This document shows positions 19,006 through 27,985 of a DNA stretch of 56,240 nt, piece by piece. Each line of letters opens with the position of its first letter. Position 1 is the stretch's first letter. The stretch is from Propionibacteriaceae bacterium (GTDB lineage: Bacteria > Actinomycetota > Actinomycetes > Propionibacteriales > Propionibacteriaceae). The DNA lies in NCBI GenBank assembly GCA_025965155.1, contig JAOPXN010000053.1:1-56240 (forward strand), given 5' to 3'. Made by a program: the position numbers and the translations under genes. Below the pieces are notes generated by a model. The model had not been told where the DNA came from and did no database searches. It saw only the letters and a program-made list of their open reading frames with translations.

Positions 19006-20088
19006 ATGAGTTCGACCTTCGGAATGTCCGCACGACTCTCGGCTGTCCTTGCCACTCTCTGTCTCGCACTGGCGGCCACGGTCACCTTTCCCCAGGCCTC
19101 CACGACACCGGCCGCTGCGGCACCCGTAGCCGCCGCCCCAGTCAAGAAGTTGCGAGTCGCGAGCTTCAACGTCTACTGCGACTACTGCATCGGCGGCGCC
19201 CCCAATGAGCGCCCATGGAGTGTGCGTAGGGGCACGGTGGTCAGCCAGATCAAGTCACAGATGCCCGATGTTCTCAGCCTGCAGGAGGCCAACGCGGCAC
19301 CGCTGCGGGAGAACTACTCCCCGAAGAACCCGGTTCAGTACGAGGACCTGCTCAAGCGCCTCAACGCGACCGGCGTGAAATACGCCCTGACCAACATGCA
19401 CCGAAACGACTGTGTGAACTCCACCACCGGGTGGAAGTGCGTCTACAAGTACCGCGGCGCCTCAAAGGGAACCCGGATCGCGTACAACACCAAGACCGTG
19501 TCCATGGTGAACCAGGGCGCCCTCAAGCTGGCGAAGACGACGGGCGGGGACGACCGGTACGCCGCCTGGGCGACGCTGCGGCAGAGGTCCACCGGCAAGC
19601 GGTTCTTCTTCGTCGACCCTCACCTGAGCCCCCACTCCAACGCCAAGTTCTACGCCCTGCGTACCAAGCAGACCCAGCAGCTGATCGCCCTTATCAAGGC
19701 CAAGAACCCGGGCAAGCTGCCGACGATTGTGGCGGGTGACCTGAACTCGACGAAGTGGGCGCGGCCGGCGAACAAGCCCTACGATCTGCTGATCGAGTCC
19801 GGCTTGCGCGACCCGCTCGGCGCGGTCTACCGCACTAACAAGGTGAGCACCAAGGCGACGTCGGAAAAGCGCATCCGGGCGTACCTGCACAACTACAACG
19901 GGTTCAACCGGAAGGCGCCTGCGCTCGCGGATCACAAGAGCCCGGGGAGCTACACCGACTACATCCTCACCACGAAGATGCGCGTCCTCGAGTGGGAGAC
20001 GGTCGCCAAGCTCGACGCCAAGGGCAACTTCGTCGGCGTCATCCCCTCCGACCACAACATGATCCGGGCCGACGTCGTCCTGCCGTAG
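19006..20088 (+). CDS. Secreted endonuclease/exonuclease/phosphatase family protein
   Basis: A 360-residue exported protein. A Sec-type signal peptide covers about residues 1-40 (hydrophobic LSAVLATLCLALAATVTF, then alanine/proline-rich). The catalytic domain begins LRVASFNVYC and has the metal ligand glutamate in SLQEANA, a histidine in DPHLSPHS, the catalytic GDLNSTKW and the C-terminal SDHNMI. These are hallmarks of the EEP (DNase I / exonuclease III / sphingomyelinase) superfamily. The substrate could be extracellular DNA or a phosphoester. Two early cysteines (NVYCDYC) could form a disulfide. The gene ends with TAG. Confidence 0.9.
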   Translation: MSSTFGMSARLSAVLATLCLALAATVTFPQASTTPAAAAPVAAAPVKKLRVASFNVYCDYCIGGAPNERPWSVRRGTVVSQIKSQMPDVLSLQEANAAPLRENYSPKNPVQYEDLLKRLNATGVKYALTNMHRNDCVNSTTGWKCVYKYRGASKGTRIAYNTKTVSMVNQGALKLAKTTGGDDRYAAWATLRQRSTGKRFFFVDPHLSPHSNAKFYALRTKQTQQLIALIKAKNPGKLPTIVAGDLNSTKWARPANKPYDLLIESGLRDPLGAVYRTNKVSTKATSEKRIRAYLHNYNGFNRKAPALADHKSPGSYTDYILTTKMRVLEWETVAKLDAKGNFVGVIPSDHNMIRADVVLP

Positions 20089-20113
20089 TCACCCGGCTCG
20101 CTAGGCCCAGCGA

Positions 20114-21475
20114 TCACGACACTCGCAGCGCGGTCATCGCCCGGACTGGGCCGTTCGGCCGCAACGTCATTGAGGATGGACCGGCGGTCAGCGGAGCGTC
20201 CTGAACTCGGAGCCGCCACGACCGGCCCAGCTCGGCCAGCATGGTCGCGGCCTCCGACCAGGCAAACTGCTCCCCGATACACATCCTGGGTCCGGCACCA
20301 AAAGGGATGTACGCGCCCCGCGGTTGGCCTGGAAGCTTCGGGTCGAAGCGCTCGCGTTCCCCCGGTACGCGCCGCAGCCAGCGGTCGGGCCGGAACTGCT
20401 CCGGCTCAGGCCACCACCGTGGGTCGCGGTGCAGCAAGGCTGGGCTCACCAGGCACATTGTCCCCGCCTGGACGGGACGTCCACCGAGCACCACCGGCTC
20501 GACCACCCGGCGGCTGAACATCCAGGACGGCGGCCACAGCCGCAGAGTCTCCGCCAGGACGGCCATGGTGAGGGGAAGCGCGCCGGCGAGATCACCCGTC
20601 GGTGGACCCTCAGGCTGCGCGTCCCACTCGGCCTCGAGCTCGGTGCGGACCGCCGGCGCCTGGTCTATCGCAGCCAGGGTCCAGGTGAGGGCCATGGCCG
20701 TTGTCTCATGGCCGGCCAGTAGCAGCGTCATCACCTCGTCCCGTACCTGCTTGTCGGTCAGCTCGGGCTGCGAAGCCAGCAGGTCCTGCACCGGTCCGGG
20801 CGGCGGCTCACCGGCCCACCGCCCCCGGATGAGGTCGTCGACAACGTTCTCGAGTTCCGCTTTGGCCGATCGCACCCGAATGGCGACAGGCAGCTGGGAG
20901 CGAAGCAGCGTTGGACCTGCTGGAGCCATCGCCAGCCGGAAGCCCGCAAGCAGGTTGGTGAGGGCACGCGTGATCTGCGGCGCGGGCTGCCGGAGGTCTG
21001 AGCCGAACAGCGCCGACCCCGCGCCATCCAGCGTCATGGCGGACACCTCTGCGACCAGGTCGACGTCGCCACCGTCGGACCACCTGGCGGCGGCACGCCC
21101 GGCGGCACGGTGGAAGTGGCACAGGTAGTCGGCGATCCGCTGTGGATGGAACGCCGGCTGCAGCGCCCGGCGGTGGCGCCGATGCGTGTCGCCCTCGCTG
21201 GTGAGCAGGCCCTCGCCGAGCAGGAGCCGCGCGCGTACCAGTCCGCGTCCCTTCCCGGTACGCCGGGCATGCGTGGTCAGCAGCTCCCAGACCTGGGTGG
21301 CCTCGTCCACGAGCAGCACCCGCTCGGGTCCCATCCACAGCGGGATCGTGCTGGCCCCACTGGTCACCAGCACATCAAGGAAGTCCATCGGCGAGCGGCG
21401 GAACGCCCGGATCAGCGCCACGTTCGTCCCCACGGACCGCGCAGACCGGGCAACCAGGTCAGGCACGCTCACCAC
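20114..21475 (-). CDS. Cytochrome P450
   Basis: A heme monooxygenase of about 453 residues. The I-helix oxygen-binding motif AGHETTAMALTW, the K-helix ExxR in AETLRLWPPSW, the PERF-like segment FRPDRWL and the heme-binding loop FGAGPRMCIGEQFA with its cysteine ligand are all present. It starts 16 bases after the globin stop on the same strand. GTG 21475 is used here, with GTG 21472 and 21466 equally open; upstream extension would overlap the globin in another frame. No ferredoxin gene is adjacent. The pair with the globin and the neighbouring esterase suggests oxidative metabolism of a hydrophobic compound (inference). Confidence 0.93.
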   Translation of the reverse strand: MVSVPDLVARSARSVGTNVALIRAFRRSPMDFLDVLVTSGASTIPLWMGPERVLLVDEATQVWELLTTHARRTGKGRGLVRARLLLGEGLLTSEGDTHRRHRRALQPAFHPQRIADYLCHFHRAAGRAAARWSDGGDVDLVAEVSAMTLDGAGSALFGSDLRQPAPQITRALTNLLAGFRLAMAPAGPTLLRSQLPVAIRVRSAKAELENVVDDLIRGRWAGEPPPGPVQDLLASQPELTDKQVRDEVMTLLLAGHETTAMALTWTLAAIDQAPAVRTELEAEWDAQPEGPPTGDLAGALPLTMAVLAETLRLWPPSWMFSRRVVEPVVLGGRPVQAGTMCLVSPALLHRDPRWWPEPEQFRPDRWLRRVPGERERFDPKLPGQPRGAYIPFGAGPRMCIGEQFAWSEAATMLAELGRSWRLRVQDAPLTAGPSSMTLRPNGPVRAMTALRVS

Positions 21476-21491
21476 CGGCTGCCGGCGCCAG

Positions 21492-21944
21492 TCATCCGTT
21501 GACGACTCCGTCCCACGACCATCGCGGGGTGGGCAGGCCGTCCGGGACGTCGTCTGCGGATCCGTGGTAGCGGGACATCGTGGTGGTGGTCGCCCAGGCG
21601 AAGTAGTCGTGCAGCACCTGTCGCAGCCGGTCGTCGTTGGCCAGGCCGACGTCTGCCAATGCACGGTCGAAGCAGGCGATCGCTCGACGGTCCATGTCCT
21701 CGTGCGGACCGTGGCCACTGTGCATCCGCACGACGGAGGACTCGTTCCCGTAGCAGTCTGTGTAGGTTGTCGGGCCGCCGAGCGACTCGGCCCAATAGCT
21801 GGCGAGCCGCTGGCTGTGCTGGGGATGGAATCCATGGCTGAAGGCGTGGCTGACCACCTCGTCGGCCATCACCCTCGCGTGCCAGGCGTGAGCCAGGCGG
21901 AGCAAGCCGTCGGCACCGCCCGCGGCGTCGTACACCGTCTCCAT
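21492..21944 (-). CDS. Truncated-hemoglobin-like protein, group II
   Basis: A 150-residue globin. It has helix-B-like AHAWHARVMADEVVSHAFSHGF, HSQRLASYWAESLGGPTTY (the LGG..Y pattern of group II truncated hemoglobins) and a probable proximal histidine in RMHSGHGPHEDM. It encodes an oxygen- or NO-binding heme protein that may protect against NO or deliver oxygen. It sits directly upstream of the P450 gene, so the two are probably co-transcribed. The C-terminus PRWSWDG is typical of the actinobacterial form. Confidence 0.85.
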   Translation of the reverse strand: METVYDAAGGADGLLRLAHAWHARVMADEVVSHAFSHGFHPQHSQRLASYWAESLGGPTTYTDCYGNESSVVRMHSGHGPHEDMDRRAIACFDRALADVGLANDDRLRQVLHDYFAWATTTTMSRYHGSADDVPDGLPTPRWSWDGVVNG

Positions 21945-21990
21945 GCTCCCAAGATGACACGGCTGTCGGCGTCCGCGCAGGAGCGCTGCG

Positions 21991-23361
21991 CTATTGGTCT
22001 GTTGCCGTGCGTGTGGCGGAGCGAGCGAGCTTGTGGCGAAGGACGCCGGGAATGTGACCGCTGTCGTCCAACTGCCCGCGGGCGAAGTCCGCCCAGACTT
22101 GTCGCACCTTCTTGGCGTGCCTGTCGATGTCCTGCCACGATGCGCCGGCGACGAGTGCCGCCCGTTTCCACGCCTCTTCGTTGCCGAAGAGCAGGGGCAG
22201 GTCGATCGTGTGGGCAGCTCCGTACTGGCTTTCCGGTGCCGACCAGGACACGACGTAGGTGTGGGCTCGGCCGCCGGCGCGAGCGTGCCGGTCCGCGAAC
22301 CGTCGGACGGCTCTGGAGTAGACCGCGGCGGTGACGTAGCCCACGACGGCGCGGGAGATCAGCCGGCCCACGATGGGAACACGTGTCAGACGTTGCAGGA
22401 CTGGCGCTCTCGACAGAAAGAAGCGGGCTTCTTCTGACGTATGTCCGATCAGAACGTCGATGTCGGGAGCAACGCGGTCCCATGCGGCGTCAATGGCCTC
22501 CTCGTCGGGGAGAGGCGGAAATCCGTACTGAGTGCCGAACGGCATGCCCGCGATCAGTCCGAAGGATGCGCTCAGCTTCTCGACGTCGGGCTGCAGCTGG
22601 ACCACCTCAGCTGCGGACATGTCGGCGGTGACGTGTTCGGCGGCGGATGCCATAGCTGCCGTCATGCGCTCGCGTCGTCGCGAGATGCCTAGCGGAGGGC
22701 TCTGGATGATCGCCCGAGCGAACAGCGCAGCGGCATTCGGTGTCGCCATCAGGTGGGCCACGGCATCGCCGCCGGCGGACTCGCCGAATGCCGTGACACG
22801 GGACGGATCGCCACCGAAGGCTGCGATGTTGCGCTGGACCCAGCGGAGGGCCTCGATCTGGTCGATCAGGCCCAGGTTGGCAGGTCGGCCGCGGCTGTCC
22901 CCCAAGAATCCAAAGATTCCTAGCCGGTAGGTGACGGCCACGACGATGACCCGCTGCTCCGCGACGAGTGCCGCGGGATCTGTGATCGGCATGTCGCCTC
23001 CGCCGGAGGTGTAGGAGCCACCGTGGACCCACACCATGACAGGCAGCCCTTCGCCCGGTTGGACGTCCTTGGGGATGGTGACTGAAAGATGCTGGCAGTT
23101 CTCGTCTCTGGGAAGATGCTCGAGCTGGTTCCCGAGGATGGCGTCCAGAAGTGGCGTGGCTGGCTGAGGACAGACGGGTGACCAGCTCGTGGCTTGGAAC
23201 GGGCTACCCCAGTCGACGGCCGGAACCGGCGGTTGGAATCGATCGGCCGTGGCGTACGGGATTCCTGTTGCTCTGATCACGTCGTTGTCGACCCGGCCGA
23301 CCACAGGCCCGCAGGGAGGCTGGAAGGTTGGCGAGGACATGGAAGGCAAGGCACTCTCCAT
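21991..23361 (-). CDS. Type B carboxylesterase
   Basis: A 456-residue alpha/beta hydrolase of the carboxylesterase/para-nitrobenzyl esterase family. The oxyanion-hole segment VMVWVHGGSYTSGGG, the nucleophile elbow AFGESAGGDAV, and an acidic residue plus histidine further on (IGHTSEEARFFL and AAHTIDLPLLFG) are all visible. No signal peptide is seen, so it is probably cytoplasmic. ATG 23361 overlaps the stop of the PPOX gene (TGATG), so translation is coupled; a longer frame upstream is not needed. The gene ends with TAG. The substrate is unknown. Confidence 0.9.
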   Translation of the reverse strand: MESALPSMSSPTFQPPCGPVVGRVDNDVIRATGIPYATADRFQPPVPAVDWGSPFQATSWSPVCPQPATPLLDAILGNQLEHLPRDENCQHLSVTIPKDVQPGEGLPVMVWVHGGSYTSGGGDMPITDPAALVAEQRVIVVAVTYRLGIFGFLGDSRGRPANLGLIDQIEALRWVQRNIAAFGGDPSRVTAFGESAGGDAVAHLMATPNAAALFARAIIQSPPLGISRRRERMTAAMASAAEHVTADMSAAEVVQLQPDVEKLSASFGLIAGMPFGTQYGFPPLPDEEAIDAAWDRVAPDIDVLIGHTSEEARFFLSRAPVLQRLTRVPIVGRLISRAVVGYVTAAVYSRAVRRFADRHARAGGRAHTYVVSWSAPESQYGAAHTIDLPLLFGNEEAWKRAALVAGASWQDIDRHAKKVRQVWADFARGQLDDSGHIPGVLRHKLARSATRTATDQ

Positions 23362-23786
23362 CAGACGGTGTCGCCCGGCACGGCCGTCCAACCGGCCCAG
23401 CGACTGATGTCGATGGCGATGACGTCACCGCCAGGCGGGTGGGCGGCGTACTGGTGGTATTTGGCGGTGAGGCGTTCGATCGCCCGCGCCCGCTCCGTGA
23501 TGTCGGTGCCGACGCGGCCACGTCCGTCGAGCCGAACCCACCACAGACGTGTCCAGTCGTCCTCGTACCGGTCGATCAGAAGGGAGCATCGTTCGTCGTG
23601 CTCAAGATTGGCGAGCCGCTGGAGCCGACTGGTTCGCTTCGGTTTGTGGTCGACGGCGGTGTAGATGGTGTCGTGGTCGAGGACGAAGCAGACCGGTACG
23701 ACATGCGGCCTACCCTCGGGTGTCACGCTGGCGAGCCGACCCACCGGGGCGGCTTCGACCAGTCGGCGCATCGTGTCCCGGTCCAC
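23361..23786 (-). CDS. PPOX-class F420-dependent oxidoreductase, TIGR03668
   Basis: A 141-residue split-barrel flavin/deazaflavin-binding protein. Features are APVGRLASVTPEGRPHVVPVCF, AVDHKPKRTSRLQRLANL and RYEDDWTRLWWVRLDGRGRV. This pattern matches the TIGR03668 family of F420-dependent (Rv0121-like) oxidoreductases. It probably reduces a small substrate with F420H2, implying that the host makes coenzyme F420. It is coupled to the carboxylesterase gene downstream. Confidence 0.9.
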   Translation of the reverse strand: MDRDTMRRLVEAAPVGRLASVTPEGRPHVVPVCFVLDHDTIYTAVDHKPKRTSRLQRLANLEHDERCSLLIDRYEDDWTRLWWVRLDGRGRVGTDITERARAIERLTAKYHQYAAHPPGGDVIAIDISRWAGWTAVPGDTV

Positions 23787-23876
23787 ACGCCGACACTAGT
23801 CCAGGTCCGGAAGGCTCGTTACGGCGAAGCGGCTTGAAGCATAGGCTGGTTGCTGCGGACTGGTCGGGAGGTGCTG

Positions 23877-24227
23877 ATGACGGTGAAGCTCAACGAACGG
23901 GCCTTCCAACATGCCAAGAAGGTGGTGCAGGACGGCGAGGTCGTTATCGACGATCGGGACGCCTGGAGCGAGCACCGGCCCTCGGCTGGACAAGAGAACC
24001 ACTACATCGAGGAGCATGGAATGGCGGCGTACGGCCGCTGGTACCTCGGGATCGATGACGAGCATGCCGAAGACACCAAGGGGCACTACAAATTCCCTTA
24101 CAGCGACTTCGAGAAGGTCCACCGATGCGGTGTCCTTGCCGCGGAGGCGCGGGCCGCGCAGAACGACTACACCGATATCGAGGTGGCCGCCGCGCATCTG
24201 CACGGCATGCTTGACGCGCTGAAGTGA
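23877..24227 (+). CDS. Conserved hypothetical protein
   Basis: A 116-residue soluble, acidic protein. It starts MTVKLNERAFQHAKKVVQDG and ends AAAHLHGMLDALK. A strong GGGAGGTG lies before ATG 23877, so this start is preferred to an upstream alternative. The segment WYLGIDDEHAEDTKGHYKFPYSDF and one cysteine after HR are distinctive, but I recognise no functional family. It is divergent from the PPOX-esterase unit with a 90-base shared promoter region. Confidence 0.8.
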   Translation: MTVKLNERAFQHAKKVVQDGEVVIDDRDAWSEHRPSAGQENHYIEEHGMAAYGRWYLGIDDEHAEDTKGHYKFPYSDFEKVHRCGVLAAEARAAQNDYTDIEVAAAHLHGMLDALK

Positions 24228-24276
24228 TCCAGTGCGACTCACCGGATCGACCCAGCCAGGGCGTAATAATGCGCTT

Positions 24277-24429
24277 ATGAGCGAACGCAGCACCGAGCCC
24301 AACCGCGACGACGACCGCGACGCAACCGATACCGCACCGGGGACAGAGCGCCCGACCGACCCCGATCCCATCGAAGGAATCGAAGATCAGGAGCGCAAGG
24401 GCTGGCTGGACGAGCCCACTACGAGCTGA
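24277..24429 (+). CDS. Small acidic disordered protein
   Basis: A 50-residue, highly charged protein (MSERSTEPNRDDDRDATD at the start, QERKGWLDEPTTS at the end). No hydrophobic core is visible. Such short acidic proteins are common in actinobacteria and their role is unknown. It lies 49 bases after the preceding gene on the same strand. Coding status rests on start context and composition only. Confidence 0.5.
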   Translation: MSERSTEPNRDDDRDATDTAPGTERPTDPDPIEGIEDQERKGWLDEPTTS

Positions 24430-24432
24430 CCT

Positions 24433-24721
24433 CGAGCGCTAGGTTTTTTTCTCCGGCACCGGCTCACCGCGGCATTCGTGTACGCCACCGGCTACCTCTG
24501 GTCGTACACGTTCCAAACCGCATATCTGACCCGCGGCTGGGTCGACGGCCAAGACGTCGGGTTTCGCCGGCCGGCCGGCCGACTTCGGCATTGACTACGG
24601 CTTAGTCACCGCAGCAATCTTCATCGTCGGCTTCGGCCTAGTGACACTCGGGCATTACCTCGGCACCCGGCGGCGTACCCGGAACCGCATCGCCGACCTC
24701 GACCCCGCGCCGCACTCCTGA
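24433..24721 (+). pseudogene. Small membrane protein gene with frameshift in a CCGG repeat
   Basis: Two overlapping frames read as one small membrane protein. The first encodes LTAAFVYATGYLWSYTF and then TRGWVDGQDVG (stop TGA 24592-24594). The second encodes DFGIDYGLVTAAIFIVGFG and then VTLGHYLGTRRRTRNRI (stop 24719-24721). The switch point is GCCGGCCGGCCGGCC at 24566-24580. Removing one 4-base unit fuses the frames exactly, so a single tandem-unit gain explains the break. The only start codon seen is GTG 24478, without a ribosome site, so the true N-terminus is unclear. The family is not recognised. Confidence 0.55.
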
Positions 24722-24764
24722 CCCGTCGGCTGCAGCTGCCCTAGTGATCGCCTTGACCAAGCCA

Positions 24765-27700
24765 TCAGGAGCGGGGCCGCAGCAGGAACCGCAGCGCTCG
24801 CCCGAGTTCCTCAGACCGCTCGGCCGGGGAGGCGAACTGCTCGATGCCGAAGCCGAGCAGCACGGAGTCCTTCGTGGTCACCGCGCTGAAGAGCAGTCCC
24901 GGCGCCCGCCGGAAGCTGCCACCCTCCGGTGGGCTGCCGGCCGGTTGGCCGGGCATCGACCAGGCACCCAGTCCGTTCTCGAACCCTTCGTGGTCGTGGA
25001 CCGAGCCGCGCACCACGACCGCGGTGTCGTCGACGAACGCGCCTACGCCACCGATAGCGGAGTCGGTCACATAGCTGATTGACACCTCGACTCGCTGACC
25101 GGCGTAGGCCGACAGGTCGAAGGTGGTCTGCTTCCAGCCGCCGGAACTGCCGGTCATGGCGTTCCACTTCCCCGTGGTCCCGGCCGGCGTGCATGCGTTT
25201 TCGGCCGGCGTCAGATAGTGCCGCAGGAATGGGTGCTCGTCCAGCAAGATCCCAGCCCCGCAGTCCGCTGGCGGAGCAGTCTTGGTGAGCCCGTTCGCGT
25301 CAGGCAACGTCGTCCAGCTGTCGCTGCCGATCCGGTGGGCCTCGACGATCACGTTGTCGTACCCCGGCTCGGTGTCGAACGACAGCCTGGCGCGCAGCTG
25401 CGGCTTCTGTGCAGCCGCCACCCTCGTTAGGTCGATGGTCTGAGACAGCCGCATGTATGAGTTGTCGGCGTGGAGACCCCCGACGTACCACGCCCCCTCG
25501 ACGGGATCGAACGCGCCGGCGGTGCCTTCGTAGGCGCCTGCGGCCGCGCTCGCGAACTGCGGGAACTGCTTGACCGGCAGGAGATCGCTGGTCACCGCGA
25601 AGGTTCCCGGCTCGTCCAGCGGGTTGTCGGCGACCGCGGTACCGCCGAAGCCGGCAGACGCTCCGCTCAGTGTGCCCAGGCCCTTGAAGGTCTCAGGGTT
25701 GGGCGCCGTCGCGCGCGAGTAAGCCCCGAGGTAGTACTGGTAGAAGTCGTCGGCAAGCAGCAGGCAGTCGGAGAACAGGTCCTGGGTCACCACGCAGTCG
25801 GCGCTCGGGTCTCCATTCAGGCCGTAGTAGATGCCGCCGATCGTGCTGCCGAGTACGCCGAGGTACCCGGCAGTCTCGCCGGTGTGCACCAGCTTGCCGT
25901 GCTCGTTGAGGTAGTCGCGCACTGACAGCGTCAGGTACTGCTGCCGCTCCGCCACCGCTGCGTCCGCTATCTGGCGGCCGCCGATGTCGGTAAGGGCGTC
26001 CTCCGGGTCTTGAGTGAGCCGGTTGTCGCCGAGATACCACACCACCGTTTTGAAGTGGCCCAGCACGCCAAGATGGTGAGGTACGCCTTGGCGGGACACG
26101 TCCCACACGGATGCCTTGAACCCTTGGGCCTGCAACGCCGCGACATAGCCAGCGGCGTACTTCGGCTTGGTCACCGACGACGGGTAGTCGGGGTTCACCC
26201 CCTCGTAGTCCTCGTTGGCCAGCACCAGCACCGTGTTCGCAGTGTGTTCGGCCACCCGGTAGCGGAAGGACTCGCTGATCCGTTTCCCGTGACCGGGACG
26301 TCGGCCGGAGAACCAGACCCGGACATGGTCCCCCGGGTCGGCGCCTCGGACGACGCCGCGAAACTCCGCGTAGTACCGGCGACCCTGGTCGCCGTAGCGC
26401 TCGCCGCCGCGCCACTTCCGCACCGGCGCGCGATGGACCTTGCCGCCGTTGACGGAGTAGTGAAGCTTCAGTCTGCGCAGGTCGCGTTTTGCCGTCACGG
26501 CGACTGTCTGCGGGTCACCGTAGGAGACGTCGAAGCTGTCCACCTGGAAGTCCGGTGCCCTGCGCCCGACGACCGACACCGGGTCGTCGGGATCCTTGGC
26601 TGAGCGGGCAACCGCAAGCGCGAACGGGATGTTCTTCTCGAACTCCGCCCGAACGAGCGCCTCGGAGTCGGGGAAGTTGAAGATGCTCTCGCACGCAGCA
26701 GGATCAAACGCATCGTTGGGATCCGCAGCACTCGCGGTCTGGCAGGTCGACATCTCGGGGGTGAACGCCAGGGTGCCGTACCGCTGCTGGGCATGCTCGG
26801 TGGTCTCACCGTTGGTCGTGTAGAGCTCCGCGGAAATGTCGGGGTCGTAGCCAGGGACCGCCGGGTGGGCATCATCACCGGTGAGCGTCTCGTAGATCAG
26901 GTCGTCGGGGGTGGGCGTTGCGACCTGCCATCCGACTCCGTACAGCAGTAGCTCCGCGGCGGAATGGTAGTTGATCATGAACTCGAACCCGACCCGGCGC
27001 ATCAGCCGGTCCAACGCCCGCGTCTCGGGTTCCGACGCGGGCGAGGATCCCCGGTACTGCTCGCTGGCGATGGACGGTGACGAGCCCTCGTTGTCGTATC
27101 CCCATTTGTATCCAAAGTTGCGGTTGAGGTCGACGCCGTCCAGCCCGGTTATCATTCCGTCCCTGTCGTTGTCGCGGAGGTTCTTGCGCCACAGTCGGTG
27201 ACCTGCGGTGAACGTGTAGTCATAGCCGTCAGGGTTGGCGACCGGCACGAACCACAGTTCGGTGGTGTCGACAACGCGCTTGACTGTCGGATCGGTGGCG
27301 TACCGCTCCAGGTAGTAGTGCAACAGTCGGCGGTTCATCTCCGGCGTGATCCATTCCCGCGCATGCTGCGTCGAGGCATACAGCACGGACGGACGCCGCC
27401 CATCCTTGATCTTTTGGGCATCGCGGCTGACCTTGATCGCCAGAATCGGCTGCCCTTGCACGGTTCTGCCGATCGAGACCAGCTTGGTGAGCTTGGGGTA
27501 CTGGCCTGCGAGGACGATCAGCTCGTCCCGGATACCTCCGGGCGCACTATAGGAACGAAACACCTGGTAACCGGTGGCTGCCTTGGTGCTGAGCCGTTCC
27601 GAGACCGTCGCACCGGCCACCTCTTTCTCCGCCAGCTTCAGCCCCGAAGTGTTGAGCTTGGCAGCCTGGCTTTGGCTCAAGATCACCTCCACCGCGACCT

Positions 27701-27905
27701 TGCCCGGGGACGATGCCCCGCGTGTGGCCAGGCTTCCATGGTCCAACCCCAGTTCCGACAGCTGCTTGAGCTGCCCGGCCGTGAGCTCTCCGACGTAGAC
27801 CGTTGGTCCGTCCGATGGACTGGGGCCGGCTGATGCCGTAGGCACGGCGGCAAGGACCGAAGCCATCAGGGCTCCGACAACAAGTAGGGCAACTCTGCGC
27901 CTCAT
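24765..27905 (-). CDS. Secreted M14 zinc carboxypeptidase with immune-inhibitor-like tail
   Basis: A 1046-residue exported protein. The signal peptide is at residues 1-26 (MRRRVALLVVGALMASVLAA...). After a propeptide-like region, the M14 domain has the zinc ligands in STQHAREWITPE (His, Glu) and INYHSAAELLLYG (His), the substrate-binding VDLNRNFGYKWG, and the catalytic glutamate in FTPEMSTC. Beyond about residue 450 there is a long extension, ending in a domain with FDTEPGYDNVIVEA, GWKQTTFDLSAYAGQRVEV and GAFVDDTAV, like the C-terminal part of immune inhibitor A (M6) proteins. ATG 27905 follows GGGGGGAAG. It likely degrades extracellular peptides. Confidence 0.92.
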   Translation of the reverse strand: MRRRVALLVVGALMASVLAAVPTASAGPSPSDGPTVYVGELTAGQLKQLSELGLDHGSLATRGASSPGKVAVEVILSQSQAAKLNTSGLKLAEKEVAGATVSERLSTKAATGYQVFRSYSAPGGIRDELIVLAGQYPKLTKLVSIGRTVQGQPILAIKVSRDAQKIKDGRRPSVLYASTQHAREWITPEMNRRLLHYYLERYATDPTVKRVVDTTELWFVPVANPDGYDYTFTAGHRLWRKNLRDNDRDGMITGLDGVDLNRNFGYKWGYDNEGSSPSIASEQYRGSSPASEPETRALDRLMRRVGFEFMINYHSAAELLLYGVGWQVATPTPDDLIYETLTGDDAHPAVPGYDPDISAELYTTNGETTEHAQQRYGTLAFTPEMSTCQTASAADPNDAFDPAACESIFNFPDSEALVRAEFEKNIPFALAVARSAKDPDDPVSVVGRRAPDFQVDSFDVSYGDPQTVAVTAKRDLRRLKLHYSVNGGKVHRAPVRKWRGGERYGDQGRRYYAEFRGVVRGADPGDHVRVWFSGRRPGHGKRISESFRYRVAEHTANTVLVLANEDYEGVNPDYPSSVTKPKYAAGYVAALQAQGFKASVWDVSRQGVPHHLGVLGHFKTVVWYLGDNRLTQDPEDALTDIGGRQIADAAVAERQQYLTLSVRDYLNEHGKLVHTGETAGYLGVLGSTIGGIYYGLNGDPSADCVVTQDLFSDCLLLADDFYQYYLGAYSRATAPNPETFKGLGTLSGASAGFGGTAVADNPLDEPGTFAVTSDLLPVKQFPQFASAAAGAYEGTAGAFDPVEGAWYVGGLHADNSYMRLSQTIDLTRVAAAQKPQLRARLSFDTEPGYDNVIVEAHRIGSDSWTTLPDANGLTKTAPPADCGAGILLDEHPFLRHYLTPAENACTPAGTTGKWNAMTGSSGGWKQTTFDLSAYAGQRVEVSISYVTDSAIGGVGAFVDDTAVVVRGSVHDHEGFENGLGAWSMPGQPAGSPPEGGSFRRAPGLLFSAVTTKDSVLLGFGIEQFASPAERSEELGRALRFLLRPRS

Positions 27906-27985
27906 GGCTTCCCCCCGGCGACCACAGCCGTCTGTGCGTCGCAATCTGCAACACCTGAGATAACACTGGACAATGCAATCCCGTG

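Noticed and set aside
18630-19169. Minus-strand 179-codon frame over the start of the secreted nuclease
   Set aside because: It overlaps the signal peptide region of a clear gene on the other strand and has no motifs.
24566-24580. GCCGGCC run considered as a CRISPR or larger satellite repeat
   Set aside because: It is under four tandem units of 4 bases with no spacers; it only matters as a slippage site.
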